Positions 1 through 6,786 are shown, numbered from the stretch's first letter. The stretch is 10,045 nucleotides of DNA from Bacillota bacterium (GCA_012800215.1 JAAZJT010000167.1:1-10045); one strand, 5' to 3'. The notes: generated from the sequence alone by a model not told the origin. Made by a program: numbers and translations.

Positions 1-1686
1 CGTTTAAAAATTATTGATCTATCAATGAGAGCACGTCAGCCAATGCTGAATGAAGATGGTACCATTGCATTGGTATTCAATGGCAGAATCTATAACTATT
101 TATCTTTGCGCACGGAATTAGAACAAAAGGGTCATGTCTTTTGCAGTGACAGTGATTGTGAAGTAGTGCTGCATTTATATGAAGAAGAAGGGGAAGCATG
201 CGTTTCTAAACTACGCGGGATGTTTGCTTTCTGCCTGTATGATCAGAAAAAGGAGCAGCTATTTGGTGCGCGTGACCGATTTGGTATCAAGCCCCTTTAC
301 TATACTGAAACGGATAATTATTTTGCTTTGGCTTCAGAAGCAAAAGCTTTAACAAAATTACCTGCTTTTACGGTACGCCTGAATGAAAAAGCAATCCCGC
401 ATTATCTTACTTTTCAATATGTCCCTGAGCCGGAAACAATGTTTTCCGGTATATACAAAATTCCTCCTGCTCACACTTTTACCTGGCGCAAGGGAGCTTT
501 AAAGCTGACGCGTTACTGGCAGGTTGCTTTTTCACCGCAATCACGTCCTTTGGAAGAGTTTCTGGAAGGTACAAGGGAAGTATTACGAGAGGCTGTGCGT
601 TTACATACACAGGCAGATGTGCCATGGGGTGCATTTTTATCAGGAGGTATTGATTCTACGGTTATAGTGGGACTTTTGCGGGAATTGGGGCCCGTTTCCA
701 CTTTTAGTGTGGGGTATGAAGAAGAAGGATATAGTGAACTGTCTGAGGCTTCAGAAACGGCACGCTACCTCGGTACTGACCATGAAGAATACATAATTGG
801 TCATGATGAGTACTGGCGCAATTTGCCTAAGCTGGTATGGCATTTTGATGACCCGGTAGCTGATCCGGCAGCTATTTCGCTATATTATGTGGCACGAATG
901 GCAAGACAAAAAATTAAAGTTACCCTTTCCGGTGAAGGTGCCGATGAGGTTTTTGGCGGCTATGGTATTTATAAAGAGCCGGCAGCCTTGCAGCCTGCTG
1001 CAAGTTTACCACAGCCTCTGTTGAGAACAGTGTATAAATTATGGCCGCGAATTTTACCGGGTAAAAATTATTTGCGCCGGGCGGCGACGTCCTTGGAAAA
1101 ACGTTTTTTTGGTAATGCCTTTATTTTTAGTGAAAGTGAAAAAAGAAAACTGCTAAAACAAAAAAATTTTACTCCTGCCACGAAAGTAACTGCACCTTAT
1201 TACAGGCAAGCGGCTGCTTATGATGAAGTAACTAAAATGCAGTACTTGGATTTGCATACTTGGATGGTGGGCGATATCTTAGTAAAGGCAGATAAAATGT
1301 CTATGGCTAATGGTTTAGAGCTGCGCGTGCCATTTTTGGACCATCATGTTTTTGAGTATGCCGCTACCATTCCTACGCCTTATAAAATAAAGGGTGGCCT
1401 CACCAAGTATGTGCTGCGTCAGGCATTTAAAGATCTGGTCCCCCCTGCCGCAGTGCAAAGACCGAAACGCGGTTTTCCTGTACCTACCCGGGTCTGGCTG
1501 CGCGGCCCCCTGGCTAAAGAGGTGGGAGAATTACTGAACAATCCAGAGTTGGGGAGATACTTTAATCGTTCCTATATCCGCACACTTTTAGCCGACCATC
1601 GTGACGGCAGGGCAGATAACAGCCGTAAACTCTGGGTATTAATCATTTTTGCTTTATGGTTACAGCAGTTTATGGGCAAAAAGTGA
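1..1686 (+). CDS. asnB: Asparagine synthetase (glutamine-hydrolysing), 5' end cut by window
   Basis: Converts aspartate to asparagine with ATP and glutamine as the nitrogen donor, in the cytoplasm. The reading frame is open from base 1 and gives 561 residues to a TGA stop. The first in-frame ATG (base 25) is internal, because the residues before it (RLKIIDLS) already match the conserved glutaminase domain. About 50 N-terminal residues, including the nucleophile Cys2, should lie left of the window. Visible motifs are VFNGRIYNY (residues 25-33) and GARDRFGIKPLYY (89-101) of the class II amidotransferase domain. In the synthetase domain there are the PP-loop SGGIDS (214-219) and SGEGADEVFGGY (310-321). 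The expected full length of about 610 residues fits the AsnB/AsnO type. A terminator follows, so it is not cotranscribed with the cytochrome genes. Some family members amidate other substrates, for example in cell-surface biosynthesis, so asparagine as the product is likely but not proven. Confidence 0.9.
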   Translation, partial: RLKIIDLSMRARQPMLNEDGTIALVFNGRIYNYLSLRTELEQKGHVFCSDSDCEVVLHLYEEEGEACVSKLRGMFAFCLYDQKKEQLFGARDRFGIKPLYYTETDNYFALASEAKALTKLPAFTVRLNEKAIPHYLTFQYVPEPETMFSGIYKIPPAHTFTWRKGALKLTRYWQVAFSPQSRPLEEFLEGTREVLREAVRLHTQADVPWGAFLSGGIDSTVIVGLLRELGPVSTFSVGYEEEGYSELSEASETARYLGTDHEEYIIGHDEYWRNLPKLVWHFDDPVADPAAISLYYVARMARQKIKVTLSGEGADEVFGGYGIYKEPAALQPAASLPQPLLRTVYKLWPRILPGKNYLRRAATSLEKRFFGNAFIFSESEKRKLLKQKNFTPATKVTAPYYRQAAAYDEVTKMQYLDLHTWMVGDILVKADKMSMANGLELRVPFLDHHVFEYAATIPTPYKIKGGLTKYVLRQAFKDLVPPAAVQRPKRGFPVPTRVWLRGPLAKEVGELLNNPELGRYFNRSYIRTLLADHRDGRADNSRKLWVLIIFALWLQQFMGKK

Positions 1687-1713
1687 TAAGAATATTTTTA
1701 CTTTGTTTTGTTC

Positions 1714-1745
1714 GGGCGCTATGGATAAAGCGCCTATTTTTATTA
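1714..1745 (+). terminator. Intrinsic terminator after asnB
   Basis: A perfect 6-bp inverted repeat, GGCGCT (1715-1720) and AGCGCC (1729-1734), has an 8-nt loop and is followed by a T-rich run (TATTTTTATT). It lies 28 bases after the asnB stop and separates asnB from the cytochrome c operon. Confidence 0.8.
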
Positions 1746-1754
1746 CTACAAAAA

Positions 1755-1787
1755 GTTCACTATTTAGTCACAAACTGTTCACTTTTA
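1755..1787 (+). promoter_or_regulatory. Three 11-bp direct repeats, putative response-regulator operator
   Basis: Three tandem 11-bp units share a TCAC core: GTTCACTATTT (1755-1765), AGTCACAAACT (1766-1776) and GTTCACTTTTA (1777-1787). The cores begin at 1757, 1768 and 1779, so each is exactly one helical turn from the next. Direct repeats with an 11-bp period are typical of OmpR/PhoB-family activators. On the other strand the middle unit reads TTTGTGACT, close to the TTTGTGAAT core described for ResD, which controls cytochrome c biogenesis in Bacillus subtilis. The block would cover about -61 to -29 relative to the start site predicted from the extended -10 element, a usual position for an activator. 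The spacing is seen directly; the identity of the regulator is inferred. Confidence 0.45.
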
Positions 1788-1800
1788 TATAAGAGTTGGG

Positions 1801-1809
1801 TGGTATACT
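1801..1809 (+). promoter_or_regulatory. Extended -10 promoter element for the cytochrome c operon
   Basis: TGGTATACT combines a TGn extension with TATACT (1804-1809, 5 of 6 to consensus). Transcription would begin near 1816. There is no good -35 at 17 bp; TTCACT (1778-1783) is 20 bp away and lies inside the repeat block. An activator-dependent promoter would fit this. A TATATA at 1786-1791 is a weaker alternative. Confidence 0.5.
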
Positions 1810-1830
1810 TCATGGTAGTTACAGGCAGAA

Positions 1831-1836
1831 AGGAGG
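1831..1836 (+). promoter_or_regulatory. Ribosome binding site that sets a TTG start for ccmA
   Basis: AGGAGG lies 8 bases before TTG at 1845. The in-frame ATG at 1812 has no comparable site and lies at or before the predicted transcription start, so the TTG start is preferred. Confidence 0.8.
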
Positions 1837-1844
1837 CTGGAAAG

Positions 1845-2462
1845 TTGCTAAATCAGGTTGCTGTCAGAGGCTTGAGTAAAGCATATCGACGGCGTATATT
1901 GTTTAAAGATATTTCACTTATCATTCCTGACCGTTCTGTTTTTGTGTTGTTAGGCCCAAATGGTGCCGGCAAAACAACTTTTTTGCGCATCATCTGCGGT
2001 TTAATTCCGGCCACTTCTGGACAAATAGAGATAATTATTAATGGACAAGTACTCTCGCCGCGGGAAAAGCGTACTCAAATAGGTCTGGTATCCCCGGATT
2101 TAGCACTTTATGGAGAACTTTCTGCTGTGGAAAATCTAGAGTTTTTTGCTGAAGTCAGGGGGATTCCTTTTTCTTTGGCACGGGCACGTGAATTGCTGCA
2201 CTTTGTTGGTTTGCAGGGACGAGAGCATGATTTGCTTGATACATATTCCTCGGGGATGAAACAGCGTATGAAATATGCCTGTGCGCTTCTACACCAGCCG
2301 CACATTTTAATCCTGGACGAACCCACCACCAATCTGGATGAAAGTGGTGTTGCCCTGGTAGACAAAATTATTAAGCAGCAGAAGCAGCAGGGAATAGTTA
2401 TCATTGCCACCAATGAACCGCGGGAGGTAGCATATGGAGATCAGACTTTTACCCTGGCTTAG
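1845..2462 (+). CDS. ccmA: Heme exporter ATPase CcmA (System I cytochrome c maturation)
   Basis: ATP-binding subunit of the CcmABCD complex, which drives release of heme-loaded CcmE from CcmC on the outer face of the membrane. From the TTG start the protein has 205 residues, the usual CcmA length. It has Walker A GPNGAGKT (37-44), an ABC signature region YSSGMKQR (134-141, SSGMK in place of canonical LSGGQ), and Walker B ILILDEP (154-160). The switch (H-loop) position reads ATNEP, with Asn190 where most ABC ATPases have His. An open frame extends upstream to 1656, but it runs back through the promoter and terminator and is not coding. The gene overlaps ccmB by 29 bases, suggesting coupled translation. 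By sequence alone it resembles many small ABC ATPases; the ccmB and ccmC neighbours decide the name. Confidence 0.88.
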   Translation: MLNQVAVRGLSKAYRRRILFKDISLIIPDRSVFVLLGPNGAGKTTFLRIICGLIPATSGQIEIIINGQVLSPREKRTQIGLVSPDLALYGELSAVENLEFFAEVRGIPFSLARARELLHFVGLQGREHDLLDTYSSGMKQRMKYACALLHQPHILILDEPTTNLDESGVALVDKIIKQQKQQGIVIIATNEPREVAYGDQTFTLA

Positions 2463-3117
2463 ACAGAGCTTAGCGGTGCTGCGCAAAGATTTGCGTATTG
2501 AATTTCGCACCCGTTATGCTTATAGTGCACTAATTATGTTTGCCATAACCACCTTGGTTACTGTTAGTTTTTCTGTGGGTGGTTTTGTCCTGGATGCTGA
2601 TATTACCGCTGCATTATTATGGATTATTCTCTTTTTTTCAGCCATGGCCGGGTTGGCGCGAACTTTTGTACATGAAGAAGAAACGGGAACTGTAACGGCT
2701 TTAAAAATGGCAGCGCAGCCTGAGCCGGTCTTGATTGGCAAGTATCTATTTAATCTTACACTGTTATTTAGTCTGGCTGTGCTGATAGTGCCGCTTTTCT
2801 TGGTTATGTTAAATCAAACAGTACTGCTGCCGGGGGCATTAATTGCGGTGATACTGCTGGGCTGTCTTGGCCTGGCAGGCGCCAGTACAATTCTTGCAGC
2901 CATTGTTGCTAAGGCAGGTGCTAAAAGCTCACTAATGACGGTGTTAGCTTTTCCTGTTTTGCTTCCTCTATTATTTGCCGCCATTAGTGCTACGAGGGTA
3001 GCTTTTGCGGGAGGTTTACCGCAAGCAATTGCTGCTGACTTATTAATGTTGTTTTTCTATGACGGGATAGTTGTCGTGGCTTCTCTGTTGTTGTTTGAAT
3101 ATGTGTGGAATGAGTAG
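2434..3117 (+). CDS. ccmB: Heme exporter membrane subunit CcmB
   Basis: Membrane partner of CcmA in the CcmABCD complex. It has 227 residues, close to the usual 220 or so. Six hydrophobic segments are visible, at about residues 29-47, 57-75, 104-126, 133-155, 166-187 and 201-222. The segment after the second helix (LARTFVHEEETGT, 74-86) corresponds to the charged cytoplasmic loop that contacts the ATPase in this family. GGGAGG (2422-2427) is placed 6 bases before the ATG, inside the end of ccmA. The last bases overlap the ccmC start by 8 bases. There is no sign of truncation. Confidence 0.88.
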   Translation: MEIRLLPWLRQSLAVLRKDLRIEFRTRYAYSALIMFAITTLVTVSFSVGGFVLDADITAALLWIILFFSAMAGLARTFVHEEETGTVTALKMAAQPEPVLIGKYLFNLTLLFSLAVLIVPLFLVMLNQTVLLPGALIAVILLGCLGLAGASTILAAIVAKAGAKSSLMTVLAFPVLLPLLFAAISATRVAFAGGLPQAIAADLLMLFFYDGIVVVASLLLFEYVWNE

Positions 3118-3802
3118 TAAGCAATATGTAAAAGTAGGTGAAAAAGTGCTGGGACCGCTTATTTTAGGTATTTGGATGTCAGGGGTAATTATTGCTTCCT
3201 TTTTGTATATGCCGGCGACTCAAGGACTTGGGGAAATGGGGCGTATAATAGTATATCATGTGCCTGCTGCCTGGATTGCTGTACTGGCATATTTAATGGC
3301 GATGATAAACTCAGTGGGTTACCTGCGCCGTGGACAACTGCACCTGGATCGCCAAGCACAGGTAAATGCAGAATTAGGCACTGTATTTTGCTTGTTGGCC
3401 ACCGTGACAGGTGCTATCTGGAGTCGTGGGGCCTGGGGCCAGTATTGGAACTGGGACCCGAGGCAAACATCTATTGCTGTCTTATTAATGATTTATGCCG
3501 CATATTTTGTGCTGCGCAGTGCCATTGATGATCCGGATAGGAGAGCACGTTTGTCGGCAGTTTACGCTATTCTAGCTTTTTTTACCGTGCCATTTTTAGT
3601 GTTCATAGTACCTCGTATTTATTTCTCCCTGCATCCGGATCTAATTAATCTTGCTGACCGTTCATTTGATATGGACAGCCGTATGTTAGTAGTTTTCCTG
3701 GCTTCACTGGCCGGTTTCACAGGTCTTTACGTCTGGCTGTATAATTTACAGATTAGGCTGGAAAATTTAGCTTATCGCCTGGAAATGAAAAGGGGTGAGT
3801 AA
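3110..3802 (+). CDS. ccmC: Heme-handling protein CcmC
   Basis: Integral membrane protein of the heme-handling (WWD) family that presents heme to CcmE. From ATG 3110 it has 230 residues. The tryptophan-rich motif WGQYWNWDPR is at residues 109-118, and the two conserved outward-facing His ligands are H50 (in YHVPAAW) and H175 (in FSLHPDL). Several hydrophobic helices flank them, about six in all. The frame is open back to 3071, but the ATG at 3110 sits in ATGAGTAG, where it overlaps the ccmB stop, which fits translational coupling; no strong ribosome binding site is seen. An ATG at 3101 is a possible alternative. The length and single WWD motif separate it from CcmF, which is over 600 residues, and from the ResC protein encoded later in the operon. 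Confidence 0.9.
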   Translation: MSSKQYVKVGEKVLGPLILGIWMSGVIIASFLYMPATQGLGEMGRIIVYHVPAAWIAVLAYLMAMINSVGYLRRGQLHLDRQAQVNAELGTVFCLLATVTGAIWSRGAWGQYWNWDPRQTSIAVLLMIYAAYFVLRSAIDDPDRRARLSAVYAILAFFTVPFLVFIVPRIYFSLHPDLINLADRSFDMDSRMLVVFLASLAGFTGLYVWLYNLQIRLENLAYRLEMKRGE

Positions 3803-3803
3803 A

Positions 3804-3923
3804 ATGGCTAAAGGTCTGTATTTTGTCCTAGCGGTAACTCTAATTACCTGGATAGGGTTGTTTTTATATGTGTTGCGTGTTGACTTAAAAATCAAGGAGG
3901 CAGAACGCCGTGAAGAGATATGA
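3804..3923 (+). CDS. ccmD: CcmD-like 39-residue membrane peptide
   Basis: A short frame encoding MAKGLYFVLAVTLITWIGLF and a further 19 residues. There is one transmembrane helix (about residues 5-23), then a charged tail rich in Lys, Glu and Arg. It starts one base after the ccmC stop with a fair binding site (AGGGGTGA, 6-7 bases before ATG) and overlaps ccmE by 14 bases. CcmD is a small single-helix protein that lies between ccmC and ccmE in System I operons and is needed to release holo-CcmE from CcmABC. Position, size and topology all match. Sequence identity is weak in this family, so the name rests mainly on context. It is easily missed by gene callers. Confidence 0.72.
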   Translation: MAKGLYFVLAVTLITWIGLFLYVLRVDLKIKEAERREEI

Positions 3924-4299
3924 TAAAATTATTTTGTTACTGCTGCTGGTAGTTTTTGCTGTTGGAATTTTTCTCACGGCCCGCAATGCTCTAAGTACTT
4001 ATGTTACATTTGCTGATGCCCAAGCAACCAGCCGAGCTGTACAAGTTAAAGGGGTTGCTATTGAGGGAACTGTGGAAGAACTGGGACCAGAAAAGTATGC
4101 TTTCGACATGAAAGATAACAATGACGAAATTGTACGTGTGGTTGCCAATGGTGAGGTTCCCGCTAATCTATTTGAAGCAGAAAGTGTAGTTGTAAAAGGT
4201 AAGTATCAGGACAGCGAATTTATCGCGCAGAATATTTTGGTTAAATGCCCGTCAAAATATGAGGCTGAGGAGCACCCGGAGGAAATTAATAAAGAGTAG
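3910..4299 (+). CDS. ccmE: Cytochrome c maturation heme chaperone CcmE, Cys-type
   Basis: Periplasmic-side heme chaperone that binds heme covalently and carries it to the synthetase. It has 129 residues: a signal anchor helix at 8-24, then a small beta-barrel domain (VKGVAIEGTVEELG onward, about 46-112), then a flexible charged tail. In most CcmE proteins heme binds a His in an HxxxY motif. Here the motif is CPSKY (113-117), so Cys113 replaces that His while Tyr117 is kept. This Cys form is known from System I* of Desulfovibrio and archaea. The GTG start at 3910 has AAGGAGG (3894-3900) 9 bases upstream, and the start lies inside the ccmD-like gene. His122 in the tail is not at the motif position. 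Confidence 0.9.
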   Translation: MKRYDKIILLLLLVVFAVGIFLTARNALSTYVTFADAQATSRAVQVKGVAIEGTVEELGPEKYAFDMKDNNDEIVRVVANGEVPANLFEAESVVVKGKYQDSEFIAQNILVKCPSKYEAEEHPEEINKE

Positions 4300-4328
4300 T
4301 TTTAGGTAATTTAATGAAAAATCTATTT

Positions 4329-4334
4329 GGAGGG
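4329..4334 (+). promoter_or_regulatory. Ribosome binding site that favours a TTG start for resB
   Basis: GGAGGG lies 6 bases before TTG at 4341. The alternative ATG at 4314 has only a weak AGGT upstream. Two other genes in this window (ccmA and the rseC-like gene) also use TTG behind strong sites. Confidence 0.6.
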
Positions 4335-4340
4335 ATTTTT

Positions 4341-5660
4341 TTGGCTCAGGAAACGCCGGGATTGCCCCAAGAAAAAAAAGAACAAAATATTATTAGTCAG
4401 CTTTTACGCTTTTTAAGTTCCATGCAGCTTGGTATTATTTTAATTTTGCTTTTGGCTTTTATTTCTATTTTTGCTACCTTGGGCGAGCAGGAAACAGCCG
4501 TGCAAAAGGTTTATCGCTCCTGGTGGTATCTTGGCATTATGGCTTTTACCGCTCTTAATTTGCTGCTTTGTACCTTACGGCGGTTTAGACCGATAATGCA
4601 TTTAACTTTTCAGCCGCAAAAAAATAAAACAGCGTCTGCAATCTCTAAGCTTAAGGTTAAGCGCGTTTTAAACCTTCAAGCCAAAGATGAAGCTGCTGCG
4701 TTGGCTAAAGTAAAAGAAACTTTAGCCCAGAATGGTTTTAAAGTTAGTCAAGTAACCGGAACAGAGGGCAGCACTGTTTTTGCCGAACGTAGTGCCTGGG
4801 GTTATTTAGGTTCCCTTATTACACATGCCAGCCTATTGATTATTTTACTGGGTGCCATGTACGGTGCGCTGACTGGTTTTGAAGAAAAAAATGGCGGTAT
4901 AGCAGGCGATAATTTTCAAGTAAAAAGCGGTGGTTTTGATGTGGCAATTACAGCAGTGCGTATGGAGCAAGAAAAGGATCCTACTGTACGCCCGCGTGTT
5001 TTCAGTGATGTTAGAATTACGAAAGATGGTAAAGAGATAGCAAAGGGTACAGTTTCTATTAACCAGCCACTGCGTTTTGCCGGAAATACCATCTATCATA
5101 CATCTTTTCGCTATGTTTCTGACGTAACCATTACCAGCGTGCAAGACGGGGAGAAACATGAAGTACAGCTATGGGATCATGGTCAAGTTCGCCTCGATGA
5201 TGAAGGGACAATCTTGCACTTGATGCAGTTTTTCCCCAACTTCACCATGAATGCAGATGGGATTCCCTATTCAAAAAACTATTTGCCTGAGCGTCCGGTC
5301 CTTGCCGGTTTGTTGATTGAAAACGGCCGTGCTGTAAGAAATGTCTTTTTACAGTTAAATAAACCCGAAGTGATTAAAACTGCTGAGGGGGAATTAGAAC
5401 TTTTGCTTACAGGTTTTCAACATGCGGCTATTTATTCCATTACGCGTAATTTAGGTCGTCCCATCCTATTTAGCGGTGCAGTGCTATTAATTATTGGCCT
5501 TTATTTGAGTTTCTTTTTAAATCCGCGCCGTTTTTGGGTTAAATACGATCAGGAAAATGCAGCATTATTTATTGGCGGCCACAGCCCCCGGCATAAACTA
5601 TTCTTAGAACAGGAGCTGGAACGGCTGGAAAGTGAAATTATGAGCAGAGAGGGAGAATAA
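4341..5660 (+). CDS. resB: System II cytochrome c synthetase subunit ResB (Ccs1/CcsB type)
   Basis: Membrane protein that, with ResC/CcsA, attaches heme to the CxxCH motif of apocytochrome c outside the membrane. From TTG 4341 it has 439 residues (448 if ATG 4314 is used). It has three N-terminal helices at about 29-47, 61-77 and 153-178, a large extracytoplasmic domain of about 190 residues, and a fourth helix at about 375-394 ending in NPRRFWVK. The third helix holds H162 in ITHASLLIILLG, the conserved transmembrane His of the family. It is shorter than B. subtilis ResB but within the range of the family. It follows ccmE after 41 bases, with no terminator between, and is one base from resC. 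The co-occurrence with CcmABCE is unusual. Confidence 0.88.
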   Translation: MAQETPGLPQEKKEQNIISQLLRFLSSMQLGIILILLLAFISIFATLGEQETAVQKVYRSWWYLGIMAFTALNLLLCTLRRFRPIMHLTFQPQKNKTASAISKLKVKRVLNLQAKDEAAALAKVKETLAQNGFKVSQVTGTEGSTVFAERSAWGYLGSLITHASLLIILLGAMYGALTGFEEKNGGIAGDNFQVKSGGFDVAITAVRMEQEKDPTVRPRVFSDVRITKDGKEIAKGTVSINQPLRFAGNTIYHTSFRYVSDVTITSVQDGEKHEVQLWDHGQVRLDDEGTILHLMQFFPNFTMNADGIPYSKNYLPERPVLAGLLIENGRAVRNVFLQLNKPEVIKTAEGELELLLTGFQHAAIYSITRNLGRPILFSGAVLLIIGLYLSFFLNPRRFWVKYDQENAALFIGGHSPRHKLFLEQELERLESEIMSREGE

Positions 5661-5661
5661 G

Positions 5662-6537
5662 ATGTCAGGTTATATCCCAGTGTCAGCGACAGCAATTTTT
5701 TGGGAAAATACTTTTTTTAACATTGCTTCGGCACTATATATTTTAGCTATGTTTTTTTACTTGACTCATCTTTTTGGTAGAAAACAATTGGGTAGTTTCG
5801 CTTCCATAGTGTTGCGGATTGCTTTCCTCGTGCATTCTGTCTTTCTAATTATGCGAACTATTAATTTGCAACGTGTACCCTTTGTTGGTCCATATGAATT
5901 TGGTAACATGTTTATTTGGGCAACTGCCCTAGTTTATTTGTGGACGGAATGGCGCTTAAAAGATAAATATTTTGCTGTAGGTGCTTTTCTGACTCCACTG
6001 ATTACGCTTTATATAGTTTATCTGACTGTAGTGCCGCGGCTTATACCGGCAGTTCGAATTAGCCGCCTGCATCAGCAGCTCCGCCCCGTACTGCAGTCGC
6101 CATGGCTGAAAATACATGTAAGCGCTTCTATTTTTGGGTATGCAGGTTTTACACTGGCTTTTGCTGCTGCCATTATGTGGCTTGTAAAAAATAAAGCAGG
6201 AGAGCAAGGCGTATTGGCGCATACTTTGCCCCAGAAAAATATTTTAGAGGAGTATATGTACCGTGCTGCCGGTTTTGGCTTTCTCTTCCAAAGTATTATG
6301 ATTATTACCGGTGCTATTTGGGCGGATACGTCGTGGGGAAGTTACTGGCGTTGGGATCCTAAAGAAATGTGGTCATTAATAACTTGGTTTGTTTATGCCG
6401 TTTATTTACATGCACGTTTTACACAAGGCTGGACTGGACTGCGCACTGTAGCTCTGGTGATGGTAGGCTGGGTGGCCATGCTGTTTACCTGGGTTGGCGT
6501 CGCTTGGTTGCTTACAGGCATTCACTCCTTCGGTTAA
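5662..6537 (+). CDS. resC: System II cytochrome c synthetase subunit ResC (CcsA type)
   Basis: Heme-handling membrane partner of ResB; together they form the System II heme lyase. It has 291 residues and about eight hydrophobic helices. The WWD motif WGSYWRWDPKE is at 225-235. The four His residues expected in CcsA are present: H58 (LVHSV) and H250 (YLHAR) in helices, and H152 (KIHVS) and H288 (GIHSFG) flanking the WWD loop on the outside. The sequence PFVGPYEF (73-80) is also typical. GGGAG (5651-5655) lies 6 bases before the ATG. The WxWDPKE motif and the C-terminal GIHSFG distinguish it from CcmC (WDPR). Literature names overlap: this family is called CcsA, ResC or, in some databases, CcsB. 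It is the last gene of the operon. Confidence 0.92.
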   Translation: MSGYIPVSATAIFWENTFFNIASALYILAMFFYLTHLFGRKQLGSFASIVLRIAFLVHSVFLIMRTINLQRVPFVGPYEFGNMFIWATALVYLWTEWRLKDKYFAVGAFLTPLITLYIVYLTVVPRLIPAVRISRLHQQLRPVLQSPWLKIHVSASIFGYAGFTLAFAAAIMWLVKNKAGEQGVLAHTLPQKNILEEYMYRAAGFGFLFQSIMIITGAIWADTSWGSYWRWDPKEMWSLITWFVYAVYLHARFTQGWTGLRTVALVMVGWVAMLFTWVGVAWLLTGIHSFG

Positions 6538-6581
6538 AATATATTAGAAATTGTGAACCTACTCTAAAATAAGCTAACAGG

Positions 6582-6626
6582 AAAATGGACTGTAGCGCAA
6601 ATATTACTGCAGTCCATTTTATTTCT
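6582..6626 (+). terminator. Terminator of the cytochrome c operon
   Basis: A long inverted repeat pairs 6582-6595 with 6607-6620 (14 pairs including one G-U; arms contain AAAATGGACTG and CAGTCCATTTT) around an 11-nt loop. The 3' arm ends in TTTT and is followed by ATTTCTG. Because the 5' arm starts with AAAA, the same hairpin could also act on the other strand. Confidence 0.78.
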
Positions 6627-6692
6627 GTGTAAATATAAAAAAATAAGGATGTGCAGATGGTAAAATTTAGTTTGCTTAAGTAAATGACAATC

Positions 6693-6721
6693 TTGGCAAG
6701 GTCTAATTTTACAGATATAAT
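6693..6721 (+). promoter_or_regulatory. Sigma-A-type promoter for the rseC-like gene pair
   Basis: TTGGCA (6693-6698) and TATAAT (6716-6721) are separated by 17 bp, matching 5 of 6 and 6 of 6 consensus bases. The start site should be near 6728, about 75 bases before the first gene. The -10 region ACAGATATAAT is repeated 18 bp downstream (6729-6739), but that copy has no good -35. The rest of the 6627-6803 spacer is A+T-rich and shows no gene. Confidence 0.7.
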
Positions 6722-6786
6722 GTTTGTAACAGATATAATTATTTATATATGTTTATAGAAAAAGCAGAGTGGTAAAATAGTTATAC

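Noticed and set aside
1755..1787. CRP/FNR-type inverted repeat at the ccmA promoter
   Set aside because: The TCAC cores are all in the same orientation; no inverted partner at the required spacing was found.
1656..1844. Upstream extension of the ccmA frame starting inside asnB
   Set aside because: It runs through the asnB terminator and the promoter region and has no ribosome binding site; the conserved ATPase begins at the TTG at 1845.
3172..3528. Second + strand frame within ccmC
   Set aside because: It is a shadow of ccmC, which has the conserved WWD motif and His ligands in the other frame.
4314..4340. ATG at 4314 as the resB start
   Set aside because: It is possible, but only a weak AGGT precedes it, whereas TTG at 4341 has GGAGGG at good spacing. 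Kept as an alternative.
4845..5159. Minus-strand frame inside resB, and similar antisense frames in asnB, ccmA, ccmB and resC
   Set aside because: They lie wholly within well-supported genes, have odd composition and show no recognisable motifs.
5662..6537. Second CcmC or a short CcmF
   Set aside because: The WDPKE form of the WWD motif, the four His positions and the C-terminal GIHSFG match ResC/CcsA, and CcmF is more than twice as long.
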